From: Levilactobacillus paucivorans
GTDB lineage: Bacteria > Bacillota > Bacilli > Lactobacillales > Lactobacillaceae
Assembly: GCF_001437125.1 (NCBI RefSeq)
Contig: NZ_JQCA01000167.1
Span: forward strand, 1 to 37,211
Length of the DNA stretch: 37,211 bases
Reading direction: 5' to 3'
The position numbers and the translations under genes were made by a program. Positions 1 through 8,393 of this stretch are shown here, piece by piece (position 1 is the stretch's first letter; every line of letters begins with the position of its first letter). The notes under the pieces were generated by a model. That model searched no databases and had not been told where the DNA came from. It was given only the letters and a program-made list of their open reading frames with translations.

Positions 1-30
1 GAATAAAGAACTGGTCTAGTAGAGCAGGTG

Positions 31-60
31 TTGCACTTCAATTTTAAATCGAGGTATAAT
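31..60 (+). promoter_or_regulatory. Putative promoter for the leftmost plus-strand ORF
   Basis: A -35-like TTGCAC (31-36) and a perfect TATAAT (55-60) are separated by 18 bp. They lie about 70 bp before an ATG at 130. This could be the internal promoter of an insertion-sequence remnant. It is a motif match only. Confidence 0.35.
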
Positions 61-129
61 AAAAAGGGGCACATCACTGTTGTGCCTGCACCAATCGACC
101 AAAATCAGCAGAAAGCGAGAATAAGTGAT

Positions 130-345
130 ATGTCCCAAGACCAGTTTACTAGAGATCTACTTCGGGTTACAGATATTAATTTAATGAATTTCAAAACTAA
201 AGACACAGTCAGTGTTCTTAATATACTTTGTGACTTATCATATCGTGGATCTGCCGCCAATCATAGACGTTCAGTTATTAGGTGCTTGCTTTTTTCAGAC
301 AAGGTTTCCGACATACATCTGCATATTCACAGTTTAATGCGTTAA
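130..345 (+). pseudogene. Possible ISL3-family transposase N-terminal remnant
   Basis: The reading frame from the ATG at 130 encodes 71 residues starting MSQDQFTRDLLRVTDINL and ends at TAA 343-345. The frame is also open upstream to a GTG at 28. The opening resembles, from memory, the N-terminus of ISL3-type transposases, which begin with a short helix followed by a 'LLGIKDKNI'-like segment. The zinc-binding Cys pairs expected next are not recognisable, and the DDE catalytic domain is absent. A full ISL3 transposase is over 400 residues, so if the assignment is right this is a truncated and decayed fragment. It could equally be a spurious ORF. No terminal inverted repeat was identified. Confidence 0.25.
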
Positions 346-348
346 ACC

Positions 349-374
349 AAAAAGCCACCCGTCGTAACGAGTGG
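349..374 (-). terminator. Rho-independent terminator, minus strand
   Basis: On the minus strand CCACTCG (368-374) pairs with CGGGTGG (355-361), with one G-U pair and a 6-nt loop. A T-run follows at 349-353. It lies downstream of the membrane-protein gene at 532-897 and is its likely terminator. I see no gene between 375 and 531. Confidence 0.5.
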
Positions 375-531
375 TTCCTTGTCTATTAATTAATCTGATC
401 AATAATTAGTTATTTTATGCCGTTAACCTATGACCCATCGCTTGACTGAACACCTTACCGAAGCAAAGATTTGCTGAATTTCGATCATTTAAGGCTAACT
501 GGCACTGCTCGTAACTTACGATTGCTCATGA

Positions 532-897
532 CTAATGCCATTCTTTTAATTTGAAGTTGAGAATCCAAACAATTAACGCCAAAAGCAATATCAATGGAAT
601 CAAAGATCCCAGCGCCTGTGCCGTTAAAAGAATCAAAATAGACACAATAAATGAGATTATCACACACCAATTTGCTATTTTCTTAGATACGTGAAAGCCT
701 AACCACAAGTTAATTAATATAAGGGCCATCAACACGACTTCTAACCACAGGAGTATATCAAACCAAATATATGACCGATCAACTGCTTGAACCGTATATA
801 ATTCTGCGTCTGCGTTTATAAAGTACCATAGGCCTAAATAAATGATTATTGTTGAGGCTGATATTTTTAAGACAATCGTGACAGCTTTTTTCATCAT
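532..897 (-). CDS. Small four-helix membrane protein, function unknown
   Basis: This is a 121-residue protein that I do not recognise. It has four hydrophobic stretches, at about residues 5-27, 45-68, 74-93 and 97-115, with only short polar connections, so it is almost entirely membrane-embedded. The loop at 28-44 carries acidic residues and the C-terminus is charged (KLKEWH). Two consecutive ATG codons open the frame (897 and 894), and a GAAGAG stretch shortly upstream could act as ribosome binding site. It stands alone between the desulfurase operon and a terminator at 349-374. The composition is AT-rich compared with the dcw genes to its right, fitting an accessory gene beside a possible IS remnant. 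There is no basis for a functional call. Confidence 0.6.
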   Translation of the reverse strand: MMKKAVTIVLKISASTIIIYLGLWYFINADAELYTVQAVDRSYIWFDILLWLEVVLMALILINLWLGFHVSKKIANWCVIISFIVSILILLTAQALGSLIPLILLLALIVWILNFKLKEWH

Positions 898-998
898 ACA
901 CCCACTCTTCTATATTAATAACTTTTTATCTCATAGATATCGGATGGCCTAAACGATCCCTTAAAGTTTTTGACTAATTTATGCGGGTGTATATGAAT

Positions 999-1343
999 TT
1001 ACGCCTTTTTTTGTAAAATTTCACGATCCAACAAGTTCTGGATAATGAAGTGATACTGCTCAACGTTACCCTCGGCATGGCTGCCTTTGAAAATGTTAAC
1101 CCGTGCATTGCCAGAAGCATTGGTTGTCGACATCTTGAACCCAGTCAGGTCCTTTGAGACAACGACCTTAAGCATTTGATTCTTGTTGTAGGGTGAGGTT
1201 GGATCGACCGACCGTTCCAACGTGTAGTTACCCGCGTTAGAAACTTGGAAGCCCACATCCTTTAAGGCGTAGGCCTTGATGTTAGGATGTAATTCGTAGA
1301 CATCCGTATCCCCATCAACTTGCATTTCTTTCTTAAATAACAT
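999..1343 (-). CDS. DUF1831 family protein paired with cysteine desulfurase
   Basis: The 114-residue protein starts MLFKKEMQVDGDTDVYELHP and matches my recollection of the DUF1831 family ('putative amino acid metabolism'), which in lactobacilli sits directly behind a cysteine desulfurase gene. It is soluble, without signal peptide or membrane segment. Its ATG follows the desulfurase stop by one base, so the two are almost certainly translationally coupled. The biochemical role of the family is not established. The fixed pairing suggests an accessory function in sulfur transfer, perhaps for tRNA thiolation or Fe-S assembly, but that is inference. The gene is the last in the operon that starts with the cold-shock-like gene. 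Confidence 0.75.
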   Translation of the reverse strand: MLFKKEMQVDGDTDVYELHPNIKAYALKDVGFQVSNAGNYTLERSVDPTSPYNKNQMLKVVVSKDLTGFKMSTTNASGNARVNIFKGSHAEGNVEQYHFIIQNLLDREILQKKA

Positions 1344-1344
1344 G

Positions 1345-2541
1345 TTACTTCACCTCGTTTTTTGAAAGTCGCTTGACGATGGCACTGACGTTTTCGACGA
1401 AGGCGTCAATGTCCGCACTCGTCGTTTGTGATCCAAAGGATAACCGAATAGATTCAGCAATACGTGGGCTGTCCGCCCCAAACATGGCGGTCAACACGTG
1501 TGAGGGTTCGATAGAACCGGCCGTGCAGGCTGAGCCGCCAGAAACGGCAATCCCAGCCAAGTCCAAGTTGGTCTGCATGACGTAAGTGGAGATGCCCTTA
1601 ATCCAAATGTTTAGGACATGTTCCAGGTTCTCGCCTTCGAGTGATCCGTTAACGGCAAAGTCCACGCCATTGGCGGTTAATCCCGCCACGACCTGTTCCT
1701 TAAACCCATGGAAACGGGCCCGCTTCTCGGCCTTAACGTCAGCCGTTAACAACTTGGCCGCCGTAGCCATTCCGGCAATCGCTGGAACGTTCTCGGTACC
1801 GGCCCGCCGCTTCTCTTCTTGGTCCCCACCCTTGATCAGGCTAGGGAAGTTAATCCCTTCACGCTTGTAGAGGAAGCCAATCATCTTTGGTCCATTAATC
1901 TTGTGCGCTGACGTTGACAATAGATCGATATGATCGCGTTGCACGTCGATGTCCAGTGACCCATAGGCCTGGACGGCATCGGTATGGAACCAGGCTTGGT
2001 GGTCCTTTAAGACCTCACCAATCTCATGAATTGGCATCCGACTGCCGACCTCATTGTTTCCCATCATGATGGTCACGAGGATCGTGTCATCACGCAGGGC
2101 AGCCTTGAAGTCATCCAGACTGATCCGACCGTGCTCATCGACGGGCAGATAGGTCACGTCAAAGCCTTGTTCCTCCAACGCATGGAGGGGCTTCAAAATG
2201 GCCTCGTGTTCGATAGCCGTGGTGATGATGTGCTTTCCCAAGCTCTGACGGGCAATGGCCGTTTGCGTCACAGCGGTGTTGTCACTCTCACTCCCACCAC
2301 TGGTGAAGATGATCTCTTCATCACTGGCAGCGTTGATGCTGTTGGCAATGACCTGACGACTGTTTTCCATCACGGTGTGCGCCTGCCGACCTAAACCGTA
2401 CAACGTCGACGCGTTCCCGTAAACATTCGCCATCTTATCAACCATTTCATTTAAAACCTCCGGCGCCATCGGTGTGGTGGCGGCGTTGTCCAGGTAGATT
2501 TCCCGGACGGCATTACTGTTATCAATGTGAATCTCTTGCAC
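1345..2541 (-). CDS. Cysteine desulfurase, NifS/IscS family (PLP-dependent)
   Basis: The 398-residue enzyme removes sulfur from L-cysteine as a protein-bound persulfide, giving alanine. It belongs to the class-V aminotransferase fold. Visible landmarks are the N-terminal YLDNAATTP (16-24), the SGGSESDN cofactor loop (81-88), the H-T-D-A-V segment (186-190), the PLP lysine in SAHK (Lys214) and the catalytic cysteine in SGGSACTAGS (Cys339). The loop after Cys339 is short and ordered-looking, as in NifS/IscS rather than SufS. The start is a GTG at 2541 preceded by AGGAGG at 8-9 nt spacing. It lies between mtnN and DUF1831 in one operon. No iscU or nifU gene is nearby, so a role in tRNA thiolation or general sulfur supply is as likely as Fe-S assembly. 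Confidence 0.9.
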   Translation of the reverse strand: MQEIHIDNSNAVREIYLDNAATTPMAPEVLNEMVDKMANVYGNASTLYGLGRQAHTVMENSRQVIANSINAASDEEIIFTSGGSESDNTAVTQTAIARQSLGKHIITTAIEHEAILKPLHALEEQGFDVTYLPVDEHGRISLDDFKAALRDDTILVTIMMGNNEVGSRMPIHEIGEVLKDHQAWFHTDAVQAYGSLDIDVQRDHIDLLSTSAHKINGPKMIGFLYKREGINFPSLIKGGDQEEKRRAGTENVPAIAGMATAAKLLTADVKAEKRARFHGFKEQVVAGLTANGVDFAVNGSLEGENLEHVLNIWIKGISTYVMQTNLDLAGIAVSGGSACTAGSIEPSHVLTAMFGADSPRIAESIRLSFGSQTTSADIDAFVENVSAIVKRLSKNEVK

Positions 2542-2566
2542 CCTAAAAACCTCCTGAAGGACCCGG

Positions 2567-3259
2567 TTAGTTCTGTGCAGCTAACAAGGCCAGTAACATC
2601 TGTGCGGAACGGTGGCCCGCATCAATAATAAAATCATCAAAGTTAACACCGGAATCATTGTCGGCGTTGTCGGACATGGCCCGCACAACGACGTAAGGAA
2701 CGTCAAATTGGTGAGCCACTTGGCCCACTGCGGCACCTTCCATTTCACCGGATAAGGCGTCTGGGAAGTGACCCATGATGGCCTTAATCGTCTCGGGACT
2801 GTTTAAGAATTGGTCACCGGAAACGATCAGCCCCAACTTGGTCTTCAAGCCCGTATCGGCCGCGGCCGCCACGATCTTTTCGCCCCATTCTTTCGACGCT
2901 TCAAACCGCGCTGGTTGTTGGGGTAATTGCCCATATTCATAGCCAAAAGCCCGGGCATCGGCATCATGATAAGCCGTTTCGGTGGAAACCACCACGTCCC
3001 CAATATTTAAGTCGGGAGCCAAGGCCCCAGCCGAACCAGAATTGATCACGAGGTCAACGTTGAATTGGGTAATCAGTAAGGCTGTCGTTAAACCGGCCTC
3101 GACTTTACCAATCCCAGAACGCACCAAGACCACGGATTGGCCGCTAATCTGGCCTTCATAGAATTCTAAGCCGTGAATGTCGGTTGTTTTGGCATCTGTC
3201 AAAGCCTCGTGTAGTTCCTTAATTTCTTCTTCCATGGCGCAAATAATTCCGAATGTCAT
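2567..3259 (-). CDS. mtnN: 5'-methylthioadenosine/S-adenosylhomocysteine nucleosidase
   Basis: This 230-residue Pfs/MTAN enzyme hydrolyses the glycosidic bond of MTA and SAH, releasing adenine. The step recycles by-products of polyamine synthesis and methylation and feeds LuxS/AI-2 chemistry. Catalytic positions known from the E. coli enzyme fall at identical numbers here: Glu12 in AMEEE, Met173-Glu174 in SGEMEGAAV and Asp197 in RAMSDNAD. The SGSAGAL nucleoside-binding loop is at 74-80. Length and start match the family closely. It is in an operon with the Nudix hydrolase and the cysteine desulfurase. A GGAG ribosome binding site lies upstream of the ATG at 3259. Confidence 0.95.
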   Translation of the reverse strand: MTFGIICAMEEEIKELHEALTDAKTTDIHGLEFYEGQISGQSVVLVRSGIGKVEAGLTTALLITQFNVDLVINSGSAGALAPDLNIGDVVVSTETAYHDADARAFGYEYGQLPQQPARFEASKEWGEKIVAAAADTGLKTKLGLIVSGDQFLNSPETIKAIMGHFPDALSGEMEGAAVGQVAHQFDVPYVVVRAMSDNADNDSGVNFDDFIIDAGHRSAQMLLALLAAQN

Positions 3260-3286
3260 GTGGTGTTCTCCACTCCTTAATCTAGT

Positions 3287-3598
3287 TTACAAAAAGAATA
3301 AAATCCCATAAACCGCCAAAATTAACAGAACGAGCCAAAAAATTGCCCAGTTCAAGCGTCGACCCAAGCGTTTCTGTTTGGTGTCGACCGGTTTGACGCG
3401 CTGGGCCATATCCGGTTCTTCCGGGTCGTCATCACTAGGGTTGCCATGCTGCCGCGCGTAGTCTCGCTCGACCTGAACCCGCTTGCGATCCCGTTCCTGA
3501 AAGTCCTTCTCAGCTTGTTCTTGTTCTCGACGGTAGTCCGCCCGCGTTTTCGGACGGTCATCAGGGTCTTGCCAGTCATTTGAAGGCACTACTGTCAC
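3287..3598 (-). CDS. Small C-terminally anchored membrane protein, unknown function
   Basis: The 103-residue protein has a highly charged, probably helical N-terminal part rich in Arg, Glu, Asp and Gln (about residues 15-75). A single hydrophobic segment near the C-terminus follows (about 83-102, starting LNWAIFWLVLL). A positive stretch (KQKRLGRR) just before the helix suggests the N-terminal part is cytoplasmic. The GTG start at 3598 abuts the TAG stop of the Nudix gene (3599-3601), so translation is probably coupled. I do not recognise a family. Position between nudF and mtnN is its only functional clue. Confidence 0.7.
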   Translation of the reverse strand: MTVVPSNDWQDPDDRPKTRADYRREQEQAEKDFQERDRKRVQVERDYARQHGNPSDDDPEEPDMAQRVKPVDTKQKRLGRRLNWAIFWLVLLILAVYGILFFL

Positions 3599-4141
3599 CT
3601 ACTTTTGTAACAGCCAGTAGTAAATGGCCGTAATTGTTTTGGCATCGTTGATTTCGCCACTAGCCACCATGGCCTGGGCTTCATCCTTCGATACGGTCAA
3701 CAGTTCCAAGTTTTCCCCTTGGTCCCGGGGCAATTCGGTCGAGACGGGCTTAAGATCAGTCGCTAAAAAGAGGGTCATGTATTCATCAGAAAAGCCCACA
3801 CTGGAATAAAAGCCAGTGATCTTTTCCAGATGACCCGGTTGATAACGGATCTCTTCGTTAAGTTCGCGCATGACCGCGTGTTCCACGTTATCGGCATCTC
3901 GGCTATCGAGTTTTCCTGCCGGGATTTCCAAGGTGGCTGCCGCAATCGGTGCCCGCCATTGCCGTTCTAAAATCATTTCGTTGTCCGCTGTCAGGGCCAG
4001 AATACCCACGGCACCTGCATGACGAACAATTTCTCTGGTCGCCATATCACCATTTGGCAGGCGAACCTGTTGCCGTTCTAGCTTCACGATCACACCGTCA
4101 TACAAGTCCTCGGTGGATTCAACGTGTTCTTCTAAGTCCAT
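3599..4141 (-). CDS. nudF: Nudix hydrolase, ADP-ribose pyrophosphatase type
   Basis: The 180-residue protein resembles ADP-ribose pyrophosphatases, which cleave ADP-ribose to AMP and ribose 5-phosphate. The Nudix box is recognisable from EIPAGKL through MRELNEEI, with the metal-binding REL-x-EE core intact. Two features are slightly unusual. The loop between the box glycine and the Arg is about two residues longer than the canonical GX5EX7RE spacing. The glycine that normally follows EEx is replaced by Arg (EEIRY). Upstream hydrophobic strands and the downstream YSSVGFSDEYMTLFLA segment also fit the ADPRase family. The gene follows the cold-shock-like gene by one base and precedes the small membrane protein without a gap. 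Substrate specificity is inferred from family resemblance. Confidence 0.85.
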   Translation of the reverse strand: MDLEEHVESTEDLYDGVIVKLERQQVRLPNGDMATREIVRHAGAVGILALTADNEMILERQWRAPIAAATLEIPAGKLDSRDADNVEHAVMRELNEEIRYQPGHLEKITGFYSSVGFSDEYMTLFLATDLKPVSTELPRDQGENLELLTVSKDEAQAMVASGEINDAKTITAIYYWLLQK

Positions 4142-4142
4142 G

Positions 4143-4367
4143 TTAAGCCTCCTCAGCGCTCCCCGTAACCACGGGGGTCACTTTGGCTGCTTGTGGGCCA
4201 CGACTCCCTTGGACGATGACAAATTGAACGGTCTGGCCCGCTTCCAATTTACGGAAGCCTTCACCAATAATTGCCGTGTAATAAACAAAGACGTCACCAT
4301 CGGCAGGCGTGGTAATGAAGCCAAAGCCGCGTTGTTCACTATAACTCTTTACTTTTCCGGTTAACAT
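4143..4367 (-). CDS. Divergent cold-shock-domain protein (Csp-like)
   Basis: The 74-residue protein is a single five-stranded OB-fold cold-shock domain that would bind single-stranded RNA or DNA. RNP1 is present as RGFGFI (13-18), but RNP2 reads VFVYY rather than VFVHF/Y. The usual early aromatic K-W-F is K-S-Y. The end (GSRGPQAAKV) is typical of Csp proteins, followed by a short acidic tail. The chosen ATG at 4367 has a GGAGGG ribosome binding site at about 6 nt; the frame is open further upstream, but that would lengthen the domain unnaturally. It is the first gene of the operon and has its own promoter (4393-4421). It may be an RNA chaperone or regulator rather than a true cold-induced Csp. 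Confidence 0.85.
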   Translation of the reverse strand: MLTGKVKSYSEQRGFGFITTPADGDVFVYYTAIIGEGFRKLEAGQTVQFVIVQGSRGPQAAKVTPVVTGSAEEA

Positions 4368-4392
4368 GGTATCCCTCCCATACATAGCACAA

Positions 4393-4421
4393 ATTATACT
4401 CGCTTGCCCGCCCCACCGCAA
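4393..4421 (-). promoter_or_regulatory. Sigma-A-type promoter of the csp-nudF-mtnN-desulfurase operon
   Basis: On the minus strand TTGCGG (4416-4421) and a perfect TATAAT (4393-4398) are separated by exactly 17 bp. They sit about 25 bp upstream of the cold-shock-like ATG, just past the ileS terminator. Confidence 0.75.
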
Positions 4422-4448
4422 ACAATGGTTCTTGCCCAGCCGCGATCC

Positions 4449-4488
4449 AAAAAAGCTCCCCATCTCGACCAAGGTCGAAACGAGGAGT
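4449..4488 (-). terminator. Terminator of ileS
   Basis: Fifteen consecutive pairs (some G-U) form between the arm at 4473-4488 and the arm at 4455-4470 on the minus strand, with a very small loop. A six-T run follows at 4449-4454. It starts 16 bp after the ileS stop and separates ileS from the next operon. Confidence 0.85.
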
Positions 4489-4503
4489 TCAAAAATTTAA
4501 CGC

Positions 4504-7314
4504 TTATTTTTCTTCAAAACCTTCAGTTGCCGTTTCAGGGTAGTTAGCCCGAACGATCGCGGCACAACGGGCACAGAAGTGTGGGTAATCTGGATCACTG
4601 CCAACATCTTCCTTGGTCAGACGACAACGGTCACAGACCTCGCCAGCAGCGGCGGTCACCTTGACGGCCATGTGGTCGAAGGTTAAAGCGTCGGCTGGGG
4701 CTTGATCCAACTTGGCAACATCTAAACCAGAAACCAGCAGGATTTGTTGAACATTAATGTTTAACTTGTCCAACGTGTTTTGCGTCTCATCATCGATGTA
4801 AAGATCCAAGTGGGCTTCAGCAGCCTTCCCGATCAACTTGGCATCACGGGCTTCTTCCAAAGCCTTCAATACATGACTCCGCAACGTCATGAAGGTATCC
4901 CAGGCAGAAACGCCATCGGCCTTGATTTCGTTGGCATCGTCCATATCCATCACGACTGGCATTTCGGCTAACTGAACGAATTCTTCGGGTTCCTTTAAGA
5001 AACCCCAGATTTCTTCGGCCGTGTGTGGCAGGATTGGCGTGATCAACTTGGTTAAGGTCACAGCAATCTGGTAGAAGACCGTCTGCATTGAGCGACGAGC
5101 GGCACTGTCTTCGGCTTCGATATACAGGATATCTTTGGCGAAGTCGAGGTAGAAGGCGGACAGATCACTGACAACAAAGTTGATGAGTTCCTTGTAAATG
5201 TTCAAGAAGTCATAACTTTCGTAGTGGTCACGCACGCTCTTCGTGAAGGCGTTCAACCGGTATAACATGTGGCGGTCAACGGCCGTCAATGGGTCGAAAG
5301 CCACGCCGTTCGTTTCAGGATCAAAGTCACTGGTGTTGGCCAACAGGTAACGCATCGTGTTCCGCAACTTCTTGTAGCTGTCGGAAATTTTCACGAAGGA
5401 TTCCGTTGAGACCCGAACGTCGGCTGAGGTATCCACGGAGGTTACCCAGAGACGAACGATGTCGGCCCCCATCTTCTTGATGATTTCATCCGGTGCGATC
5501 GTGTTCCCGATCGACTTGGACATCTTGTGGCCATCCTTGTCCAAGGTGAATCCTTGGGAAACGACCTGCTTGTATGGTGCCTTGCCGGTCGCGGCAACAC
5601 TGGCAATCAGACTGGAGTTGAACCAACCACGGTATTGATCGGAACCTTCCAGGTACAGATCGGCTGGGAATTTGAGGTAGTCACGTTCGGCCAGCACCCC
5701 TTGGTGTGAGGAACCAGAGTCGAACCAGACGTCCATGATGTCGGTTTCCTTGGTGAATTCACCATTTGGTGAGTGTTCACTCGTGAAGCCTTCTGGCAGG
5801 AGATCCTTGGCGTCACGCTTGAACCAGATGTTCGAGCCGTACTTGCCAAAGAGATCTGCCACATGGTTGACCGTTTCTGGTGTGATGATCGCTTCGCCAT
5901 CTTCACCGTAGAAGATTGGCAGTGGCACACCCCAGACCCGTTGACGGGAGATAACCCAGTCGCCACGGTCCTTGATCATGTTTTCCAAACGACGCTTACC
6001 CCAATCAGGTTGGAAGCTAACATCCTTTAAGCTGTCCAAGATTTCATCACGAATCTTGTCCACGGAAGCGAACCACTGTGGCGTTGCCCGGAAGATGACG
6101 GGCTTCTTCGTCCGCCAGTCAAATGGGTAACTGTGTTCGTAAGGCATGTACTTCAGTAAGGCGTTGTTCTCCTTCAGCTTGTCGAGGGCAATCTGATTGG
6201 CATCTTCGTAGAAGACCCCATCAAAGTCCTCACCGGCTTCAGCGGTCATGTATCCTTGGTCGTTAACGGGAACGAGCACAGGTAAGTTGTAGAGCTTACC
6301 CACGTTAAAGTCATCTTCCCCTAAGCCTGGGGCCGTATGAACCAAACCAGTCCCAGAATCAGTCGTCACGAAGTCTCCTAACATCACAACCAACTTACGG
6401 TCGGTGATGAATGGGTGTTGGGCAATGATGTTGTCCATGTCTTGCCCCATGACGGTCTTCAAGACCTTGACGTCTTCCCAACCAAAGCGTTCGGCATTTT
6501 CAGCAACCAGATCACTAGCCAGAACGAACTTGCGGTCTTCCCCAGCGGGTTGAACCACCGCATATTCGATACCGGCATCGATGGTGATCCCTTCGGAACC
6601 AGGAATCGTCCACGGCGTCGTGGTCCAAACGACGAGGTAAGTATCGTCATCTAAGACGCCTTTACCGTCGACAACCTTTTCCCCATAAAAGGCGGAAGGT
6701 GACGTCACGTCGTGGTATTCCACTTCGGCCTCAGCCATGGCAGATTCGGATGACCATGACCAGTACACGGGCTTCTTACCCTTGTAAATCAGGCCGCGCT
6801 TGGCAAATTCACCGAAGACCCGCACTTCAGCGGCTTCGAATTCTGGATTCAACGTCAAGTATGGATTGTCCCATTCGGCAGCCACCCCTAAACGCTTGAA
6901 ACCATCGCGTTGTAAGTCAACTTGCTTCAAGGCGTATTCGCGACAAAGGTCACGGAATTCGGCAGTTGACATCTTCTTCCGGTCGTAACCGGCCTTCGTC
7001 AACTGTTGTTCAATTGGTAAACCATGGGTATCCCAACCGGGAACGTAAGGGGCCCGGAAACCACTCATTGACTTGTAACGAACAATGATATCCTTGGAAA
7101 TCTTGTTCATGGCATGGCCCATATGGATTGGACCATTGGCGTATGGTGGGCCATCGTGCAGAATAAACGTTGGCTTCCCCTCGTTTAATTTCTGGCGGGC
7201 TTCATAAATCTTGTTTTCGGCCCAGGCTTTTTGCCGGTCAACTTCTTTGACTGGTAAATTACCGCGCATTTTAAACTTGGTTTTACCCAGGTTCAACGTG
7301 TCTTTCACTCGCAT
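4504..7314 (-). CDS. ileS: Isoleucyl-tRNA synthetase
   Basis: The 936-residue class I synthetase charges tRNA-Ile and edits mis-activated valine. The HIGH motif is HMGH (64-67) after GPPYANGP. The KMSKS motif is intact in HKMSKSIGN. The CP1 editing region contains the conserved [10 protein letters not shown]. The C-terminus carries the zinc-binding pattern CDRC...CARC, typical of the bacterial (IleS1) form that ends in a zinc finger. Length agrees with Bacillus-type enzymes. ATG 7314 has an AAAGGAGG ribosome binding site about 10 nt upstream; a nearer ATG is out of frame. The gene follows divIVA and is controlled by a T-box leader (7434-7672). It is closed by a strong terminator, so it is the last gene of the dcw-linked block. 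Confidence 0.98.
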   Translation of the reverse strand: MRVKDTLNLGKTKFKMRGNLPVKEVDRQKAWAENKIYEARQKLNEGKPTFILHDGPPYANGPIHMGHAMNKISKDIIVRYKSMSGFRAPYVPGWDTHGLPIEQQLTKAGYDRKKMSTAEFRDLCREYALKQVDLQRDGFKRLGVAAEWDNPYLTLNPEFEAAEVRVFGEFAKRGLIYKGKKPVYWSWSSESAMAEAEVEYHDVTSPSAFYGEKVVDGKGVLDDDTYLVVWTTTPWTIPGSEGITIDAGIEYAVVQPAGEDRKFVLASDLVAENAERFGWEDVKVLKTVMGQDMDNIIAQHPFITDRKLVVMLGDFVTTDSGTGLVHTAPGLGEDDFNVGKLYNLPVLVPVNDQGYMTAEAGEDFDGVFYEDANQIALDKLKENNALLKYMPYEHSYPFDWRTKKPVIFRATPQWFASVDKIRDEILDSLKDVSFQPDWGKRRLENMIKDRGDWVISRQRVWGVPLPIFYGEDGEAIITPETVNHVADLFGKYGSNIWFKRDAKDLLPEGFTSEHSPNGEFTKETDIMDVWFDSGSSHQGVLAERDYLKFPADLYLEGSDQYRGWFNSSLIASVAATGKAPYKQVVSQGFTLDKDGHKMSKSIGNTIAPDEIIKKMGADIVRLWVTSVDTSADVRVSTESFVKISDSYKKLRNTMRYLLANTSDFDPETNGVAFDPLTAVDRHMLYRLNAFTKSVRDHYESYDFLNIYKELINFVVSDLSAFYLDFAKDILYIEAEDSAARRSMQTVFYQIAVTLTKLITPILPHTAEEIWGFLKEPEEFVQLAEMPVVMDMDDANEIKADGVSAWDTFMTLRSHVLKALEEARDAKLIGKAAEAHLDLYIDDETQNTLDKLNINVQQILLVSGLDVAKLDQAPADALTFDHMAVKVTAAAGEVCDRCRLTKEDVGSDPDYPHFCARCAAIVRANYPETATEGFEEK

Positions 7315-7343
7315 ACCGTCATTTCCTCCTTTAAATCATTTCT

Positions 7344-7411
7344 CACGGTTGGTGAACCGGTGAGCTCAAGCCAGTCCCTGGCCTCAGCTCACCGGTCAAC
7401 CTCTTACCGTG
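7344..7411 (-). repeat. Long hairpin between the ileS T-box and start codon
   Basis: An imperfect inverted repeat lies after the T-box terminator and ends about 30 bp before the ileS ATG. Its core is an 11-bp perfect arm pair, ACCGGTGAGCT (7356-7366) and AGCTCACCGGT (7386-7396). The pairing extends inward by gccag/ctggc around a 3-nt apex and outward by CACGGT/ACCGTG. It has no T-run, so it is not a classical terminator. It could be an mRNA-stability or processing element. Confidence 0.6.
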
Positions 7412-7433
7412 ACACGCAAACTTTCATGACAAA

Positions 7434-7672
7434 CAAAAAACGACCCTGCCCAAAGGGACGAGATCGTTCGTGGTACCACCCAAATTTCAGAAGACAACCA
7501 CCGTTGCCTTCCCTCAGCGTGCCGTATCGGGGCAAACCGCCGTCGCTTACTCAAGGTTCAGCCACGGAACTTGGAGAATGATACCGTCTAAAAGAGCGGG
7601 TGTCGACCTCTCACCATCGTCGACTCGCTAAAACCATCTGTTTAGACTGCTTATTTCTCTGTCATTTTTTAT
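7434..7672 (-). promoter_or_regulatory. T-box riboswitch controlling ileS (Ile specifier)
   Basis: Read on the minus strand, this leader contains the conserved T-box core TGGGTGGTACCACG (about 7469-7482). It is followed by a terminator hairpin whose arms include ACGATC and GGTCGT, with a loop rich in CCC/GGG pairing, ending in a T-run at 7434-7440. Upstream, in the expected specifier-loop region, is GGTATCATT with an ATC codon, matching isoleucine. Uncharged tRNA-Ile should pair with both sites and favour the antiterminator. The 5' boundary is approximate. I found no convincing separate promoter, so ileS may be read through from divIVA. Confidence 0.9.
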
Positions 7673-8374
7673 TTACTTTTGGTCGTAATGTTCCTGATCG
7701 TTATCTGGGAAAATCACAACAGTTTCCCCTTGATCAGTGTCCGTATCGGTAACGGGGGCTTCCTGAACGGGAGCTTCTTCCGTTGCTTGCGGTGCAGTTG
7801 AGTTTACGCCCTGAGCTGCCCCATTGTCAAGTCGATCACCGACGACCTTCTTGATCTCTTCGTAGCTCGACATGGACCCTTCCTTAAGTAAGCTGTCCCA
7901 GTCGTTGGACTTTACAACTTCCAACTGACTTTCCAGCATCACTTGAAGACGTTGACGGAAGACCCGGGTGCTCTTCTTCAAGTCATCGGTCTCCACGGCT
8001 AACTTCTTAGCACGCTTAGAGGCCTCCATCATGATTTGATTACCCTTGTTGGTTGCTTCTGAAACGATGTCGGAGCTTTGCTTCTGAGCTTCGCGAATAA
8101 TAATCTCGGATTCTTTTTGTGAGTTGGCCTTAACCTTGTCGGCGGCCTCCTGCGCAACCAGAATGGATTGATTCAAGGAATCTTTCAAGTCGTTAAAGTA
8201 CTTGAGTTTGCCATTGGCAGAGTCGAGTTGTTCCTCTAATTCCTTGTTGTGATTCAACGTAATTTGGTAATCCTTGATGATCTGATCCAAGAAATCATTG
8301 ACCTCATCAACGTTGTAACCACGCATCTTCGTACCGAATTCTTTATTATGAATGTCTAATGGACTTAATACCAT
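7673..8374 (-). CDS. divIVA: Cell division/pole protein DivIVA
   Basis: The 233-residue protein begins with the conserved lipid-binding domain (MVLSPLDIHNKEF..., RGYNVDEVNDFLDQ) and continues as long coiled coil (about residues 25-155). A flexible acidic Gln/Thr/Pro-rich tail follows. DivIVA binds negatively curved membrane at septa and poles and recruits division and wall-synthesis proteins. In Bacillus DivIVA the membrane-inserting tip is Phe17 next to Arg18. Here the equivalent positions read Met17-Arg18, a conservative hydrophobic change. The GGAGGG ribosome binding site supports ATG 8374. It sits between ylmH and ileS, the usual place in Gram-positive dcw clusters. Confidence 0.95.
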   Translation of the reverse strand: MVLSPLDIHNKEFGTKMRGYNVDEVNDFLDQIIKDYQITLNHNKELEEQLDSANGKLKYFNDLKDSLNQSILVAQEAADKVKANSQKESEIIIREAQKQSSDIVSEATNKGNQIMMEASKRAKKLAVETDDLKKSTRVFRQRLQVMLESQLEVVKSNDWDSLLKEGSMSSYEEIKKVVGDRLDNGAAQGVNSTAPQATEEAPVQEAPVTDTDTDQGETVVIFPDNDQEHYDQK

Positions 8375-8393
8375 CTTATTGTTCCCTCCGCAT

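Noticed and set aside
5607-5966. A 119-residue minus-strand ORF inside ileS
   Set aside because: It lies wholly in another frame of ileS, which has intact motifs and full length.
7344-7411. Hairpin before ileS as a second terminator
   Set aside because: There is no T-run after either arm on the minus strand, and it would block ileS regardless of the T-box.
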